The notes under the pieces were generated by a model. The model saw nothing but the letters and a program-made list of their open reading frames with translations. It ran no database searches and had not been told where the DNA came from. A DNA stretch of 6,790 nucleotides from an uncultured Microcoleaceae cyanobacterium (GTDB lineage Bacteria > Cyanobacteriota > Cyanobacteriia > Cyanobacteriales > Microcoleaceae), in assembly GCA_938083405.1 (NCBI GenBank), contig CALKCV010000088.1, positions 1-6,790 on the forward strand. The letters run 5' to 3'. How positions within the stretch are numbered: the stretch's first letter is position 1; every line of letters begins with the position of its first letter. Position numbers and translations under genes: made by a program. Shown here in pieces: positions 1 to 5,327 of this stretch.

Positions 1-114
1 AGAGATGTAGGGGCAAACTAAACCGGCGATAAATGTCATAATAACCCATTAATTTACCTGGACGAATGCTTTGCCCTCCCACGTTTAATCGCTAAAGCGA
101 TTACTACTAACTCT
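1..114. other. Repeat-bearing spacer, no gene seen
   Basis: No convincing reading frame is visible here. Two inverted-repeat features can be seen. GGGCAAA at 11-17 is matched by TTTGCCC at 70-76, so about 65 bp could fold back, though imperfectly. AATCGCT at 87-93 pairs perfectly with AGCGATT at 96-102 around a 2-base loop. The text after the second hairpin (CTACTAACT at about 104-112) recurs at 1782-1790, in both cases just before a copy of the short palindromic repeat, so it is probably part of a larger dispersed repeat. Confidence 0.5.
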
Positions 115-140
115 GGGTAAGGTGCCAGGAAGCACCCTAC
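115..140 (+). repeat. Short palindromic repeat, copy P1
   Basis: The sequence has GGTAAGGTGC at its left end and GCACCCTAC at its right end. GGTGC and GCACC pair around a 6-base loop. It ends 4 bp from the stop codon of the PIN-domain gene at 145. It is one of five same-orientation copies in the window (also at 1014, 1144, 1794 and 2071). As part of the 3' untranslated region of the PIN operon it could act as a transcript-end hairpin. It lacks the T-run of a standard intrinsic terminator. Confidence 0.75.
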
Positions 141-144
141 AATT

Positions 145-597
145 TTAGATAAGCCGCCATTCGCGAGCATCCACAAAGAGAGACAAATGTCCCACGTTAG
201 TCGTGGCAACTATAACCTCATCCCCCTCTATTTCTGTCAGCACCGTTGCTTGCGCTGCCAAAATTACATCCCCATCAATTTCCTTCGGGTCCGCCGTGGG
301 CCGGCCTTGCTGCCTCGCTCGTGCCCACAACTCAGCCGCTTTCAGCATCGCTTCGGTGGTAATGGGAAGGTAGGCGATCGCTGTTTTGAGCGCGTCAAGC
401 TTTCGGATACCTGCCAGTTTACCGGCGCGAATTAACTCGCGTCTAATTTCATAATCGGCAATTTCCGGCACCATTGCTTTATAGCCTCTTGATTTGAGAG
501 ACTCCAACCAATTTCTACATTCTAAGGAAATCGGCGTTGCTTTGGGATTTGTAACCATCCCTAAAGGACCAGAATCCAATAATACTATTTTACTCAT
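145..597 (-). CDS. PIN-domain protein, VapC-like toxin (putative ribonuclease)
   Basis: A 150-residue protein spanning a whole PIN domain. PIN proteins of this size are usually Mg2+-dependent RNases acting as toxins of type II toxin-antitoxin pairs. Visible family marks are the N-terminal strand with D8 (IVLLDSGPLG), acidic residues around E50/E54 (ADYEIRREL), the motif IDGDVILAAQA with D108/D110, and the C-terminal ATTNVGHLSLF with N134 where PIN proteins carry the last active-site polar residue. The ATG at 597 is chosen because it starts exactly at the first beta strand and overlaps the upstream stop by 8 bp (ATGAGTAA), suggesting translational coupling; no ribosome binding site precedes it. 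An in-frame ATG at 636 would add 13 residues unlike the family. PIN assignment is strong; toxicity and RNA target are inferred from context. Confidence 0.87.
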   Translation of the reverse strand: MSKIVLLDSGPLGMVTNPKATPISLECRNWLESLKSRGYKAMVPEIADYEIRRELIRAGKLAGIRKLDALKTAIAYLPITTEAMLKAAELWARARQQGRPTADPKEIDGDVILAAQATVLTEIEGDEVIVATTNVGHLSLFVDAREWRLI

Positions 598-997
598 TAG
601 GGAACAAAGGTCGATTGGAGGACAAACGGTCTTCATCTAAAGCTTTTTGGAGAAACTCCCAGGTTTCTTTTTGTTCCTGTTCGTCTCCCTCCTCAGTCCA
701 CGACCTCAGCAATTCGCTGAGGGCTGTTTGTCGGGCCGCTTCTACCACCGGGTCGGGGTTTTTAAGTTCCGCCACAACTTTTTTATAGGGGTCTTCCGAT
801 GGCGAGTTCATGGCCACGCTTTCCCCAAACAAACGGATAATTTCCATTAGGTTAGGCCAGTATGCTTTGGGTATTTTATTGATTTCTAGTACCAACCATT
901 CCATCGTTGCAGGTGACGGTGGGATTCGATCTGCGGGTGGTGATGGGGGCGCTGTTGTTTGGGGGTCGCTTTCTTTTTCCTTTACCTGTTCTGTCAT
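590..997 (-). CDS. Acidic antitoxin-like protein upstream of PIN gene
   Basis: A 135-residue, strongly acidic protein. Residues 1-31 are rich in Pro, Ser, Glu and Lys and are probably disordered. A helical segment follows (about 32-60, MEWLVLEINKIPKAYWPNLM). The C-terminal part (about 90-135) carries LLRSWTEEGDEQEQKETWEF and LDEDRLSSNRPLFPNE. I recall a similar ending (TW-EFL-KALDEDRLS-RPLFP) in small cyanobacterial proteins next to PIN toxins, but cannot verify it here. The position directly upstream, the 8-bp overlap and the acidity suit an antitoxin that wraps around the PIN protein. No recognisable AbrB, RHH or Phd DNA-binding domain is seen, so autoregulation is uncertain. The start is set by a strong Shine-Dalgarno sequence 4 bp upstream. 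The gene is supported; the antitoxin role is inferred. Confidence 0.8.
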   Translation of the reverse strand: MTEQVKEKESDPQTTAPPSPPADRIPPSPATMEWLVLEINKIPKAYWPNLMEIIRLFGESVAMNSPSEDPYKKVVAELKNPDPVVEAARQTALSELLRSWTEEGDEQEQKETWEFLQKALDEDRLSSNRPLFPNE

Positions 998-1001
998 TTT
1001 T

Positions 1002-1010
1002 ACCTCCTTT
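1002..1010 (-). promoter_or_regulatory. Strong Shine-Dalgarno of the antitoxin-like gene
   Basis: On the minus strand AAAGGAGGT lies 4 bases before the ATG at 997. This is a near-perfect anti-16S match and fixes the start of the 135-residue gene. The following PIN gene has no such site. That would favour more synthesis of the upstream protein than of the PIN protein, as expected for an antitoxin-first operon. Confidence 0.8.
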
Positions 1011-1013
1011 GTT

Positions 1014-1039
1014 GGTAAGGTGCGCGCTCGGCACCCTAC
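1014..1039 (+). repeat. Short palindromic repeat, copy P2
   Basis: Same GGTAAGGTGC...GCACCCTAC unit as at 115, with a GC-rich centre (GCGCTCG). It lies just upstream of the ribosome binding site of the antitoxin-like gene, so together with P1 it brackets the whole PIN operon. Its position in the presumed leader or promoter region of that operon could matter for expression, but no promoter can be assigned with confidence. Confidence 0.75.
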
Positions 1040-1092
1040 TATTATATCATTAAAAATTATCTTGTTTTATCTGCGGTTTGTTAACATTTTTA

Positions 1093-1125
1093 AGAAACCC
1101 GGTTTTTTCAAAAAACCGGGTTTCT
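1093..1125 (-). terminator. Perfect 16-bp hairpin, possible terminator of the DUF2442 operon
   Basis: AGAAACCCGGTTTTTT, a single C, then its exact reverse complement AAAAAACCGGGTTTCT. Read leftward it lies about 50 bases after the DUF2442 stop codon and is followed only by a weak TTAAAAATG tail, so it is not a textbook intrinsic terminator. It separates two operons transcribed in the same direction, which fits a termination or transcript-end role. It is also the core of the compound repeat, so it may simply be repeat sequence. Confidence 0.45.
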
Positions 1126-1143
1126 GGGTAACGCAAAGTTATT

Positions 1144-1170
1144 GGTAAGGTGCGCGATCGCGTTCCCTAC
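1144..1170 (+). repeat. Short palindromic repeat, copy P3
   Basis: GGTAAGGTGC followed by GCGATCGC (a HIP1 octamer in the centre) and GTTCCCTAC. It ends 2 bp before the stop codon of the DUF2442 gene, mirroring P1 beside the PIN gene. Both continue as CCCTACAATT, so the repeat boundary may extend into the stop codons. It also forms the right end of the intact compound repeat. Confidence 0.72.
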
Positions 1171-1172
1171 AA

Positions 1173-1457
1173 TTAAAGAATTGAATTAGCAGCAGAAAGA
1201 TTTAAGGGGTTCTCGTTAGGATGAGCTTCAAACCATAAGGCATCGGCACAAAAATCCAGTCCGTCGGGCCATTCTATATATCGACCTCCTTCGCCTAATT
1301 TGACTTGGGAGAAAAAGTCGCGATCGCCCAATTTATCAAACACCCCACCTTGTCGAATAATCGGTGTAAAATCGACAACAACTATCCCACCATTTGAGTA
1401 AATCAAACGCAATTTATAGTTGTTTTCAACAGTTACGCTGGTAATAATGTACGGCAT
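1173..1457 (-). CDS. DUF2442 family small protein
   Basis: A 94-residue protein matching the DUF2442 pattern as I know it. It has an N-terminal strand pair (ITSVTVENNYKLRLIYSNGG), a VVVDFTPIIRQGGVFDKL segment (aspartate then a loop with F and L), a FFSQVKLGEGGRYIEWPDGL stretch with the typical I-x-W-P/N-x-G core, and a C-terminal ALWFE. A ribosome binding site AGGAGT (1463-1468) lies 5 bases before the ATG. It is the second gene of a two-gene operon, starting 13 bp after the DUF4160 stop. DUF2442 and DUF4160 genes are often adjacent and are suspected toxin-antitoxin-like partners. No enzymatic residues are evident and the biochemical role is not known. Family call is confident; function is not. 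Confidence 0.85.
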   Translation of the reverse strand: MPYIITSVTVENNYKLRLIYSNGGIVVVDFTPIIRQGGVFDKLGDRDFFSQVKLGEGGRYIEWPDGLDFCADALWFEAHPNENPLNLSAANSIL

Positions 1458-1470
1458 AATTTACTCCTGT

Positions 1471-1731
1471 TTATTCTAGGGGTTCAATTGACAAAAGTGC
1501 CTGGGCTTGACGGCAACGGTTCCAGTTATCTAATAATTCTTGTTGATACAATGCCGCCCATTCCAATATCATAGAACGGACTCTATTTGGCGCTTTTCCT
1601 TGTATTATCGTAATCGGTGAAATGCCAACAATTAACTCATATTCGCCATAAACGGCGTGAAAATGAGGTGGCGCATGGTCGTTGTAAAAGATCCCAATTA
1701 TGATTCCGTAGAACTGGGATATAACTGGCAT
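1471..1731 (-). CDS. DUF4160 family small protein
   Basis: An 86-residue protein with the full DUF4160 signature. It starts MPVISQFYGIIIGIFYNDH, then APPHFHAVYGEYE (D18, H19, P21, P22, H23, H25, Y28, G29), later ITIIQGKAP and an ILEWAALYQQELLDNW helix. The conserved D-H-x-P-P-H-x-H cluster looks like a metal or nucleotide site, though its chemistry is not established. The ATG at 1731 is preceded by AAAGGA about 8-9 bases upstream. It is the promoter-proximal gene, 13 bp before DUF2442. The pair is widely seen in bacteria, often near toxin-antitoxin genes, and a toxin-antitoxin role is commonly suspected. Which partner would be toxic cannot be told from sequence. The family call is firm; the function is inferred only from pairing and neighbourhood. 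Confidence 0.87.
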   Translation of the reverse strand: MPVISQFYGIIIGIFYNDHAPPHFHAVYGEYELIVGISPITIIQGKAPNRVRSMILEWAALYQQELLDNWNRCRQAQALLSIEPLE

Positions 1732-1793
1732 CTAATTTTTCCTTTCTGTCTCCTAAATTGGTAAACTGCTCGACGCGATCGCTACTAACTATC

Positions 1794-1820
1794 GGTCGCG
1801 GTGCGCCGCGCGCACCCTAC
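1794..1820 (+). repeat. Short palindromic repeat, copy P4 (diverged left half)
   Basis: GGTCGCGGTGCGCC...GCGCACCCTAC. The left end differs from the other copies (GGTCGC instead of GGTAA), but the GGTGC/GCACC stem and the CCCTAC end are kept. It lies 63 bp upstream of the DUF4160 start, and the text before it (GCTACTAACT) matches that before P1. With P3 it brackets the DUF4160/DUF2442 operon. Confidence 0.65.
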
Positions 1821-1910
1821 TAGCGCAGCACTTTTTCTGAGAACAGGCGCGTACAAATCCATTGTTTTCTCTGTGGTTTGTTGACATTTTTAAGAAACCC
1901 GGTTTTTATT

Positions 1911-2038
1911 ACAATACCTTCGCCCTAAAACTCGTAGGTCGGGCTCCGGGTAGCGAAACGAACACGAAGATGTTGGGTTGCGCTGCCCTTGACCCAACCT
2001 ACGAATGGTATTTTTCCGCCATCAGGCGAAGGTATTGT
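1911..2038. mobile_element. Small MITE-like element with 14-bp terminal inverted repeats
   Basis: 128 bp begin with ACAATACCTTCGCC and end with the exact reverse complement GGCGAAGGTATTGT. The element splits the compound repeat at its apex. It is too short to code for a transposase and contains no start-to-stop frame of interest. Inside lies a second, imperfect inverted repeat (1933-2003, CGTAGGT...ACCTACG). No clear target-site duplication is visible; the flanks are A/T runs, so a 2-3 bp duplication would be hard to see. It could be a non-autonomous transposon or one arm-to-arm foldback of a REP-like repeat. Confidence 0.55.
1933..2003. repeat. Inner inverted-end repeat (CGTAGGT...ACCTACG)
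   Basis: The left end CGTAGGTCGGGC pairs imperfectly with the right end (reverse complement CGTAGGTTGGGT). The right part reads TTGGGTTGCGCTGCCCTTGA and CCCAACCTACG. Short repeats with GGGTTGCGCT and CCCAACCTAC text are, to my recollection, abundant between genes of many filamentous cyanobacteria. Here it is nested inside the 128 bp element, making three levels of repeat in one spacer. Confidence 0.5.
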
Positions 2039-2070
2039 TGAAAAAACCGGGTTTCTGGATAACACTTATT

Positions 2071-2096
2071 GGTAAGGTGCCGGGCGCGCGCCCTAC
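2071..2096 (+). repeat. Short palindromic repeat, copy P5
   Basis: GGTAAGGTGC, then the GC-only centre CGGGCGCGCG, then CCCTAC. It is the right end of the second compound repeat and the copy closest to acnB, 51 bp from the acnB stop codon. It keeps the orientation of the other four copies. Confidence 0.7.
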
Positions 2097-2103
2097 TCAA
2101 AGT

Positions 2104-2133
2104 CCCCCCTTTTCAAGGGGGGATTTAGGGGGG
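2104..2133 (-). terminator. G6/C6 hairpin after acnB, possible transcript end
   Basis: CCCCCCTT at 2104-2111 pairs with AAGGGGGG at 2115-2122 across a 3-base loop. A second G6 run at 2128-2133 can replace the first as pairing partner, giving two mutually exclusive hairpins. Read on the minus strand the structure starts 14 bases after the acnB stop codon. There is no T-run, so if it ends transcription it does so unconventionally. The text AGTCCCCC...GGGGGGATTTAGGGGGGATC resembles a repeat that I recall as common in cyanobacterial spacers. Confidence 0.45.
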
Positions 2134-2147
2134 ATCGCATCCCTTCC

Positions 2148-4757
2148 CTACTTACCGGCACCCACTGGCATACCTAAAATATCCTCAATCTTCGGCATCT
2201 CCTCCAACGGAACCACCCGACCTTCATCCTCAAAATTAGCAATCTGGTCGAAATTCAAATACCGATACAAATCCGCAGCAAACGGATCCAGCTTCTTCGT
2301 CACAATTTCCAGATACTCCTCAACAGTCGGAATGCGACCCAACAAAGCACAAACCGCCGCCAACTCAGCAGAACCCAGATAAACCTGCGCCCCTTTACCC
2401 ATGCGGTTGTTGAAATTGCGCGTCGAAGTCGAGAACACCGTCACGCCATCTTCCACTCGCGCCTGGTTCCCCATACACAAAGAACATCCCGGCATCTCCG
2501 TCCGCGCCCCAGCAGCAGCAAACACGCCATAAATACCCTCATCGCGCAACTGCTGCTCGTCCATCCGCGTCGGCGGGCAGATCCATAACCGCACCTTCAC
2601 AGGTCCAGCACCTTCCAAAATTTTCGCCGCCGCGCGATAATGTCCGATATTCGTCATGCAAGAACCAATAAACACTTCGTGGATGGTATCTCCCGTACAT
2701 TCCGACATCAACTTCACGTTATCCGGGTCGTTGGGTGCCGCGACTATCGGTTCCTTAATCTCGTTCAAATCAACCTCGACGACCTCGGCATACTCCGCAT
2801 CCGCATCGGCCGCCATCAGAGTTGGATTTGCCAACCATTGTTCCATCTTCGCAACCCGACGCATAATCGTCCGGGCATCCTCATAACCCCGGGCAACCAT
2901 ATTGCGCATCAGGGCGACATTAGAGCGCAAATATTCCGCAACCGTCTCCGTGCCCAATTTAATCGTCGAACCGGCGCAAGAACGTTCCGCCGTAGCATCC
3001 GTCAATTCAAAAGCTTGCTCCACTTTCAGATCTGGCAAGCCTTCCATCTCCATAATGCGGCCCGAGAAAACGTTCTTCTTATTCTCGCTCCCCGCCGTGA
3101 CCAAACCTCGCTGCATAGCAACATAAGGAATAGCGTTAACGATATCCCGCAGAGTAACCCCCGGTTGGAGCTCTCCCTTAAACCTGACCAATACCGACTC
3201 CGGCATATCCAAAGGCATCAAACCCAAGGCAGCGGCGAAGGCAACCAAACCGGAACCCGCCGGGAAAGAAATGCCCAAGGGGAAACGAGTATGAGAGTCG
3301 CCCCCGGTTCCGACCGTATCCGGTAACAACATCCGGTTTAACCAAGAGTGGATGATGCCATCTCCAGGGCGCAGGGCGACGCCCGCGCGAGAGGCGAAAA
3401 AGTCTGGCAGATCCTTGTGAGTGTTGATATCGACCGGTTTCGGGTAGGCTGCCGTGTGGCAGAAACTCTGCATCACTAAATCGGCGCTGAAACCGAGGCA
3501 GGCTAGTTCTTTCATTTCGTCCCTGGTCATCGGTCCGGTGGTGTCTTGGGAACCGACGGTAGTCATCAAGGGTTCGCAGGAAGTACCGGGGCGCACTCCG
3601 GGAACGCTGCAAGCTTGACCGACCATTTTTTGGGCGAGGGTGAAGCCTTTGCCGGTGTCTGTCGGTGTTTGGGGGCGGACGAAAACGTCGCTGGGTTCTA
3701 ATCCCAGGGCTTCGCGGGTTTTGTCCGTGAGGCTGCGCCCGATTAATAGCGGAATGCGTCCGCCGGCCCGTACTTCGTCGAAGATGGTTTCCGGTTTGAG
3801 GGTGAAAGTGGAGATGACTTCGCCGGCTTCGTTGGTAATTTCGCCTTTATAGGGGTGGATGGTGATTACCGCGCCAGTTTCCATTTTGCTGACGTCGCAC
3901 TCGATGGGGAGGGCGCCGGAATCTTCCGCAGTGTTGAAGAAGATAGGGGCGATTTTGCCGCCGAGGACGTAGCCGCCCGATCGCTTGTTGGGGATATAGG
4001 GAATGTCTTCGCCGATGTGCCACAGCATTGAGTTGCAGGCAGATTTGCGCGAGGAACCTGTGCCGACTACGTCGCCGACGTAGGCTACGGGGTGTCCTTT
4101 TTTCTTCAGTTCGGCGATGGTTTCGAGTCCTTCCGGCATCCGCGACTCCAGCATGACTAGGGCGTGGAGGGGGATGTCGGGGCGGGTGGTGGCGTGGGGG
4201 GCGGGGGAGAGGTCGTCGGTGTTGGTTTCCCCTGGGACTTTGAAGACGGTTACGGTTATGGCTTCTGGCAATTTCTCCCGAGAGGTAAACCACTCCGCTG
4301 CGGCCCAGGAGTTTACTACTTCTTTGGCGTATTTGTTGGTTTTGGACAGTTCGATGATGTCGTGGAAGGCATCGTAAACTAGGAGGATTTTGCTCAGGGC
4401 GCAGGCCGCGACGCTGGCAATTTCCGAGTTTTTAGATTGGATTAGGTCTATTAGGGATTGGACGTTGTAACCGCCGACCATTGTCCCTAGCAGTTCGGCG
4501 GCGTAGGTGGGGGTTATTAGGGGGCTGGTTATTTCTTGTTTGGCGATGGCCGTTAGGAAGCCGGCTTTGACGTAGGCCCCTCCATCCACTCCGGGTGGGA
4601 CGCGATCGCGCAGTAGTTCCAGCAGTTTTTCTTCTTGTCCCGCCGGCGGATTTTTGAGCAGTTCGCATAGCTCTGATGTCTGTTCTGCGTCTAGGGGCAG
4701 GGGGGGAATTCCTAATTTCGCCCTTTCTTCAACTTTTTTACCATATTTGTCTAACAT
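2148..4757 (-). CDS. acnB: Aconitate hydratase B (bifunctional aconitase / 2-methylisocitrate dehydratase)
   Basis: An 869-residue cytoplasmic [4Fe-4S] enzyme interconverting citrate and isocitrate via cis-aconitate in the TCA cycle, colinear with E. coli AcnB (865 residues). Order: N-terminal HEAT-like domain (about 1-160, KNPPAGQEEKLLELL, DRVPPGVD), swivel domain (about 165-385, GETNTDDLSPAPHATTRPDI, GDVVGTGSSRKSA, PNKRSGG), then the three catalytic domains (about 390-869, SQDTTGPMTRDE, HSWLNRMLLPDTVGTGGDSH). Cluster ligands are visible as C700 (FIGSCMTNIGH), C758 and C761 (PGCSLCMGNQAR). No frameshift or missing motif. The ATG at 4757 is preferred over an upstream TTG at 4775: it matches the E. 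coli start and has AAGGAG 9 bases upstream. The gene is divergent from the sensor gene. Third-position base use changes strongly along the gene, C-rich in the 5' half and G/T-rich near the 3' end. Confidence 0.98.
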   Translation of the reverse strand: MLDKYGKKVEERAKLGIPPLPLDAEQTSELCELLKNPPAGQEEKLLELLRDRVPPGVDGGAYVKAGFLTAIAKQEITSPLITPTYAAELLGTMVGGYNVQSLIDLIQSKNSEIASVAACALSKILLVYDAFHDIIELSKTNKYAKEVVNSWAAAEWFTSREKLPEAITVTVFKVPGETNTDDLSPAPHATTRPDIPLHALVMLESRMPEGLETIAELKKKGHPVAYVGDVVGTGSSRKSACNSMLWHIGEDIPYIPNKRSGGYVLGGKIAPIFFNTAEDSGALPIECDVSKMETGAVITIHPYKGEITNEAGEVISTFTLKPETIFDEVRAGGRIPLLIGRSLTDKTREALGLEPSDVFVRPQTPTDTGKGFTLAQKMVGQACSVPGVRPGTSCEPLMTTVGSQDTTGPMTRDEMKELACLGFSADLVMQSFCHTAAYPKPVDINTHKDLPDFFASRAGVALRPGDGIIHSWLNRMLLPDTVGTGGDSHTRFPLGISFPAGSGLVAFAAALGLMPLDMPESVLVRFKGELQPGVTLRDIVNAIPYVAMQRGLVTAGSENKKNVFSGRIMEMEGLPDLKVEQAFELTDATAERSCAGSTIKLGTETVAEYLRSNVALMRNMVARGYEDARTIMRRVAKMEQWLANPTLMAADADAEYAEVVEVDLNEIKEPIVAAPNDPDNVKLMSECTGDTIHEVFIGSCMTNIGHYRAAAKILEGAGPVKVRLWICPPTRMDEQQLRDEGIYGVFAAAGARTEMPGCSLCMGNQARVEDGVTVFSTSTRNFNNRMGKGAQVYLGSAELAAVCALLGRIPTVEEYLEIVTKKLDPFAADLYRYLNFDQIANFEDEGRVVPLEEMPKIEDILGMPVGAGK

Positions 4758-4766
4758 TGTCAAGGT

Positions 4767-4772
4767 CTCCTT
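4767..4772 (-). promoter_or_regulatory. Ribosome binding site deciding the acnB start
   Basis: Minus-strand AAGGAG lies 9 bases before the ATG at 4757. An upstream in-frame TTG at 4775 would place this motif inside the coding sequence and add six residues absent from E. coli AcnB, so the ATG is taken as the start. Confidence 0.75.
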
Positions 4773-5112
4773 CAAAGAATTTTCGGCTTTTAGTTTTAGA
4801 TTTTAGATGTGGGCAGCAATTGGAAGATTGCTAGAAACCCCATTCATATCAAAACTTAGCGTAACTTAAAAAAACAGTGGCTTTGAATACCAATATTAGG
4901 AACTGTTTTACTCCTATCCTTTTTTAGCTTACCCGTAATGAGTACGCTAAAAGGCAAATTCGAGAAAACCCCCGGGAGATAATGAAGCAAATGACAAGCG
5001 ATCGGCAATTGCCCTGAAAAATCTTCTTTGTAGCCTGTTGCCTGACGAATGCGGCGCGCGTCTTCATATTAGACCGGCGCCACCGAGGAGGAGGCCAGGG
5101 TCGGCGCACTCG

Positions 5113-5170
5113 CCCAATTAATAGGTGTAATATCAATTAACAATGAACTTTTTCCCAATTAACAATTGGG
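5113..5170. repeat. Three CAATTAA boxes ending in a CCCAATT/AATTGGG hairpin
   Basis: CAATTAA occurs at 5115-5121, 5134-5140 and 5156-5162. The last two are extended as CAATTAACAAT with a start-to-start distance of 22 bp, about two helix turns. The last lies inside a perfect inverted repeat, CCCAATT (5154-5160) and AATTGGG (5164-5170), with a 3-base loop. Helically phased boxes in a divergent spacer could be operator sites, but A/T-rich low-complexity sequence is an equally good explanation. Confidence 0.4.
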
Positions 5171-5272
5171 TCTTAGGCGTAAAACCATTGATTTTACTAG
5201 CTTTGCCTTTTTTACCCTCTTGTTTTTCCGCGCGGTTATTTATTGCGACTTGATATAAAAACTCTCGATATT

Positions 5273-5300
5273 CTTAAAGAAACTTAAAGAAACAATTGTT
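5273..5300. repeat. Tandem CTTAAAGAAA pair followed by palindrome AACAATTGTT
   Basis: CTTAAAGAAA is present twice without a gap (5273-5282 and 5283-5292), followed directly by the 10-bp perfect palindrome AACAATTGTT (5291-5300). It lies just upstream of the best -10-like hexamer of the sensor gene, a place where a regulator could bind. No known regulator consensus is recognised. Confidence 0.4.
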
Positions 5301-5327
5301 TGGAGCCAAAAAAAGAACTAAGATAAT
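5300..5327 (+). promoter_or_regulatory. Weak candidate promoter of the sensor gene
   Basis: TTGGAG at 5300-5305 and GATAAT at 5322-5327 are separated by 16 bp, and GATAAT matches the -10 consensus at five of six positions. Transcription would begin near 5334, leaving a leader of about 180 bases to the ATG at 5512 or about 90 to a GTG at 5425. The -35 match is poor and the region is A/T-rich, so this is only a candidate. Confidence 0.25.

Larger units (their letters stand above)
1062..1170 (+). repeat. Compound repeat, intact copy (about 109 bp)
   Basis: This copy consists of an A/T-rich arm (TTGTTTTATCTGCGGTTTG...), a perfect hairpin at 1093-1125, a short linker and the short palindrome P3. 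The same order recurs at 1862-2096. The left arms including the first hairpin half agree at roughly 42 of 46 positions by eye. The right arms share AAAAAACCGGGTTTCTGG and TTATTGGTAAGGTGC. The two copies are direct repeats on either side of the DUF2442/DUF4160 operon. This one stops 2 bp from the DUF2442 stop codon. Confidence 0.8.
1862..2096 (+). repeat. Compound repeat, second copy, split by an insertion
   Basis: The left arm is 1862-1910 (TTGTTTTCTCTGTGGTTTG... to the first hairpin half AGAAACCCGGTTTTT). The right arm is 2039-2096 (AAAAAACCGGGTTTCTGG, TTATTGGTAAGGTGC, CCCTAC). The two arms correspond to the intact copy at 1062-1170 read continuously, with 128 bp of unrelated sequence at the hairpin apex. 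This copy lies between the DUF4160 gene and the 3' end of acnB. Confidence 0.75.

Noticed and set aside
598..636. Upstream ATG extending the PIN protein by 13 residues
   Set aside because: The extension overlaps the antitoxin-like gene further, has no ribosome binding site, and the PIN domain begins exactly at the internal ATG.
1173..1731. The DUF4160/DUF2442 pair as an anti-phage defence system
   Set aside because: Only small uncharacterised proteins are present, with no defence effector or sensor domain; a defence claim would be speculation.
115..2096. The regularly repeated palindromes as a CRISPR array
   Set aside because: Spacing is irregular (tens to hundreds of bp), genes lie between copies, and no cas genes are present.
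2640..3326. A 228-codon plus-strand frame opposite acnB
   Set aside because: It is antisense to a complete, well-conserved enzyme gene, with a composition (many Arg, His, Gln) typical of a shadow frame and no family resemblance.
3178..4293. Minus-strand frames at 3178-3612 and 3847-4293 overlapping acnB in another frame
   Set aside because: Arg/Pro-rich shadow translations of acnB with no recognisable domain.
4938..4982. A 14-codon plus-strand frame (MSTLKGKFEKTPGR)
   Set aside because: No ribosome binding site and too short to judge; chance occurrence is likely.
4924..5136. A 70-codon minus-strand frame in the divergent spacer
   Set aside because: No ribosome binding site, no recognisable family, and an implausible Arg/Pro/Trp-rich start; not supported as a gene.
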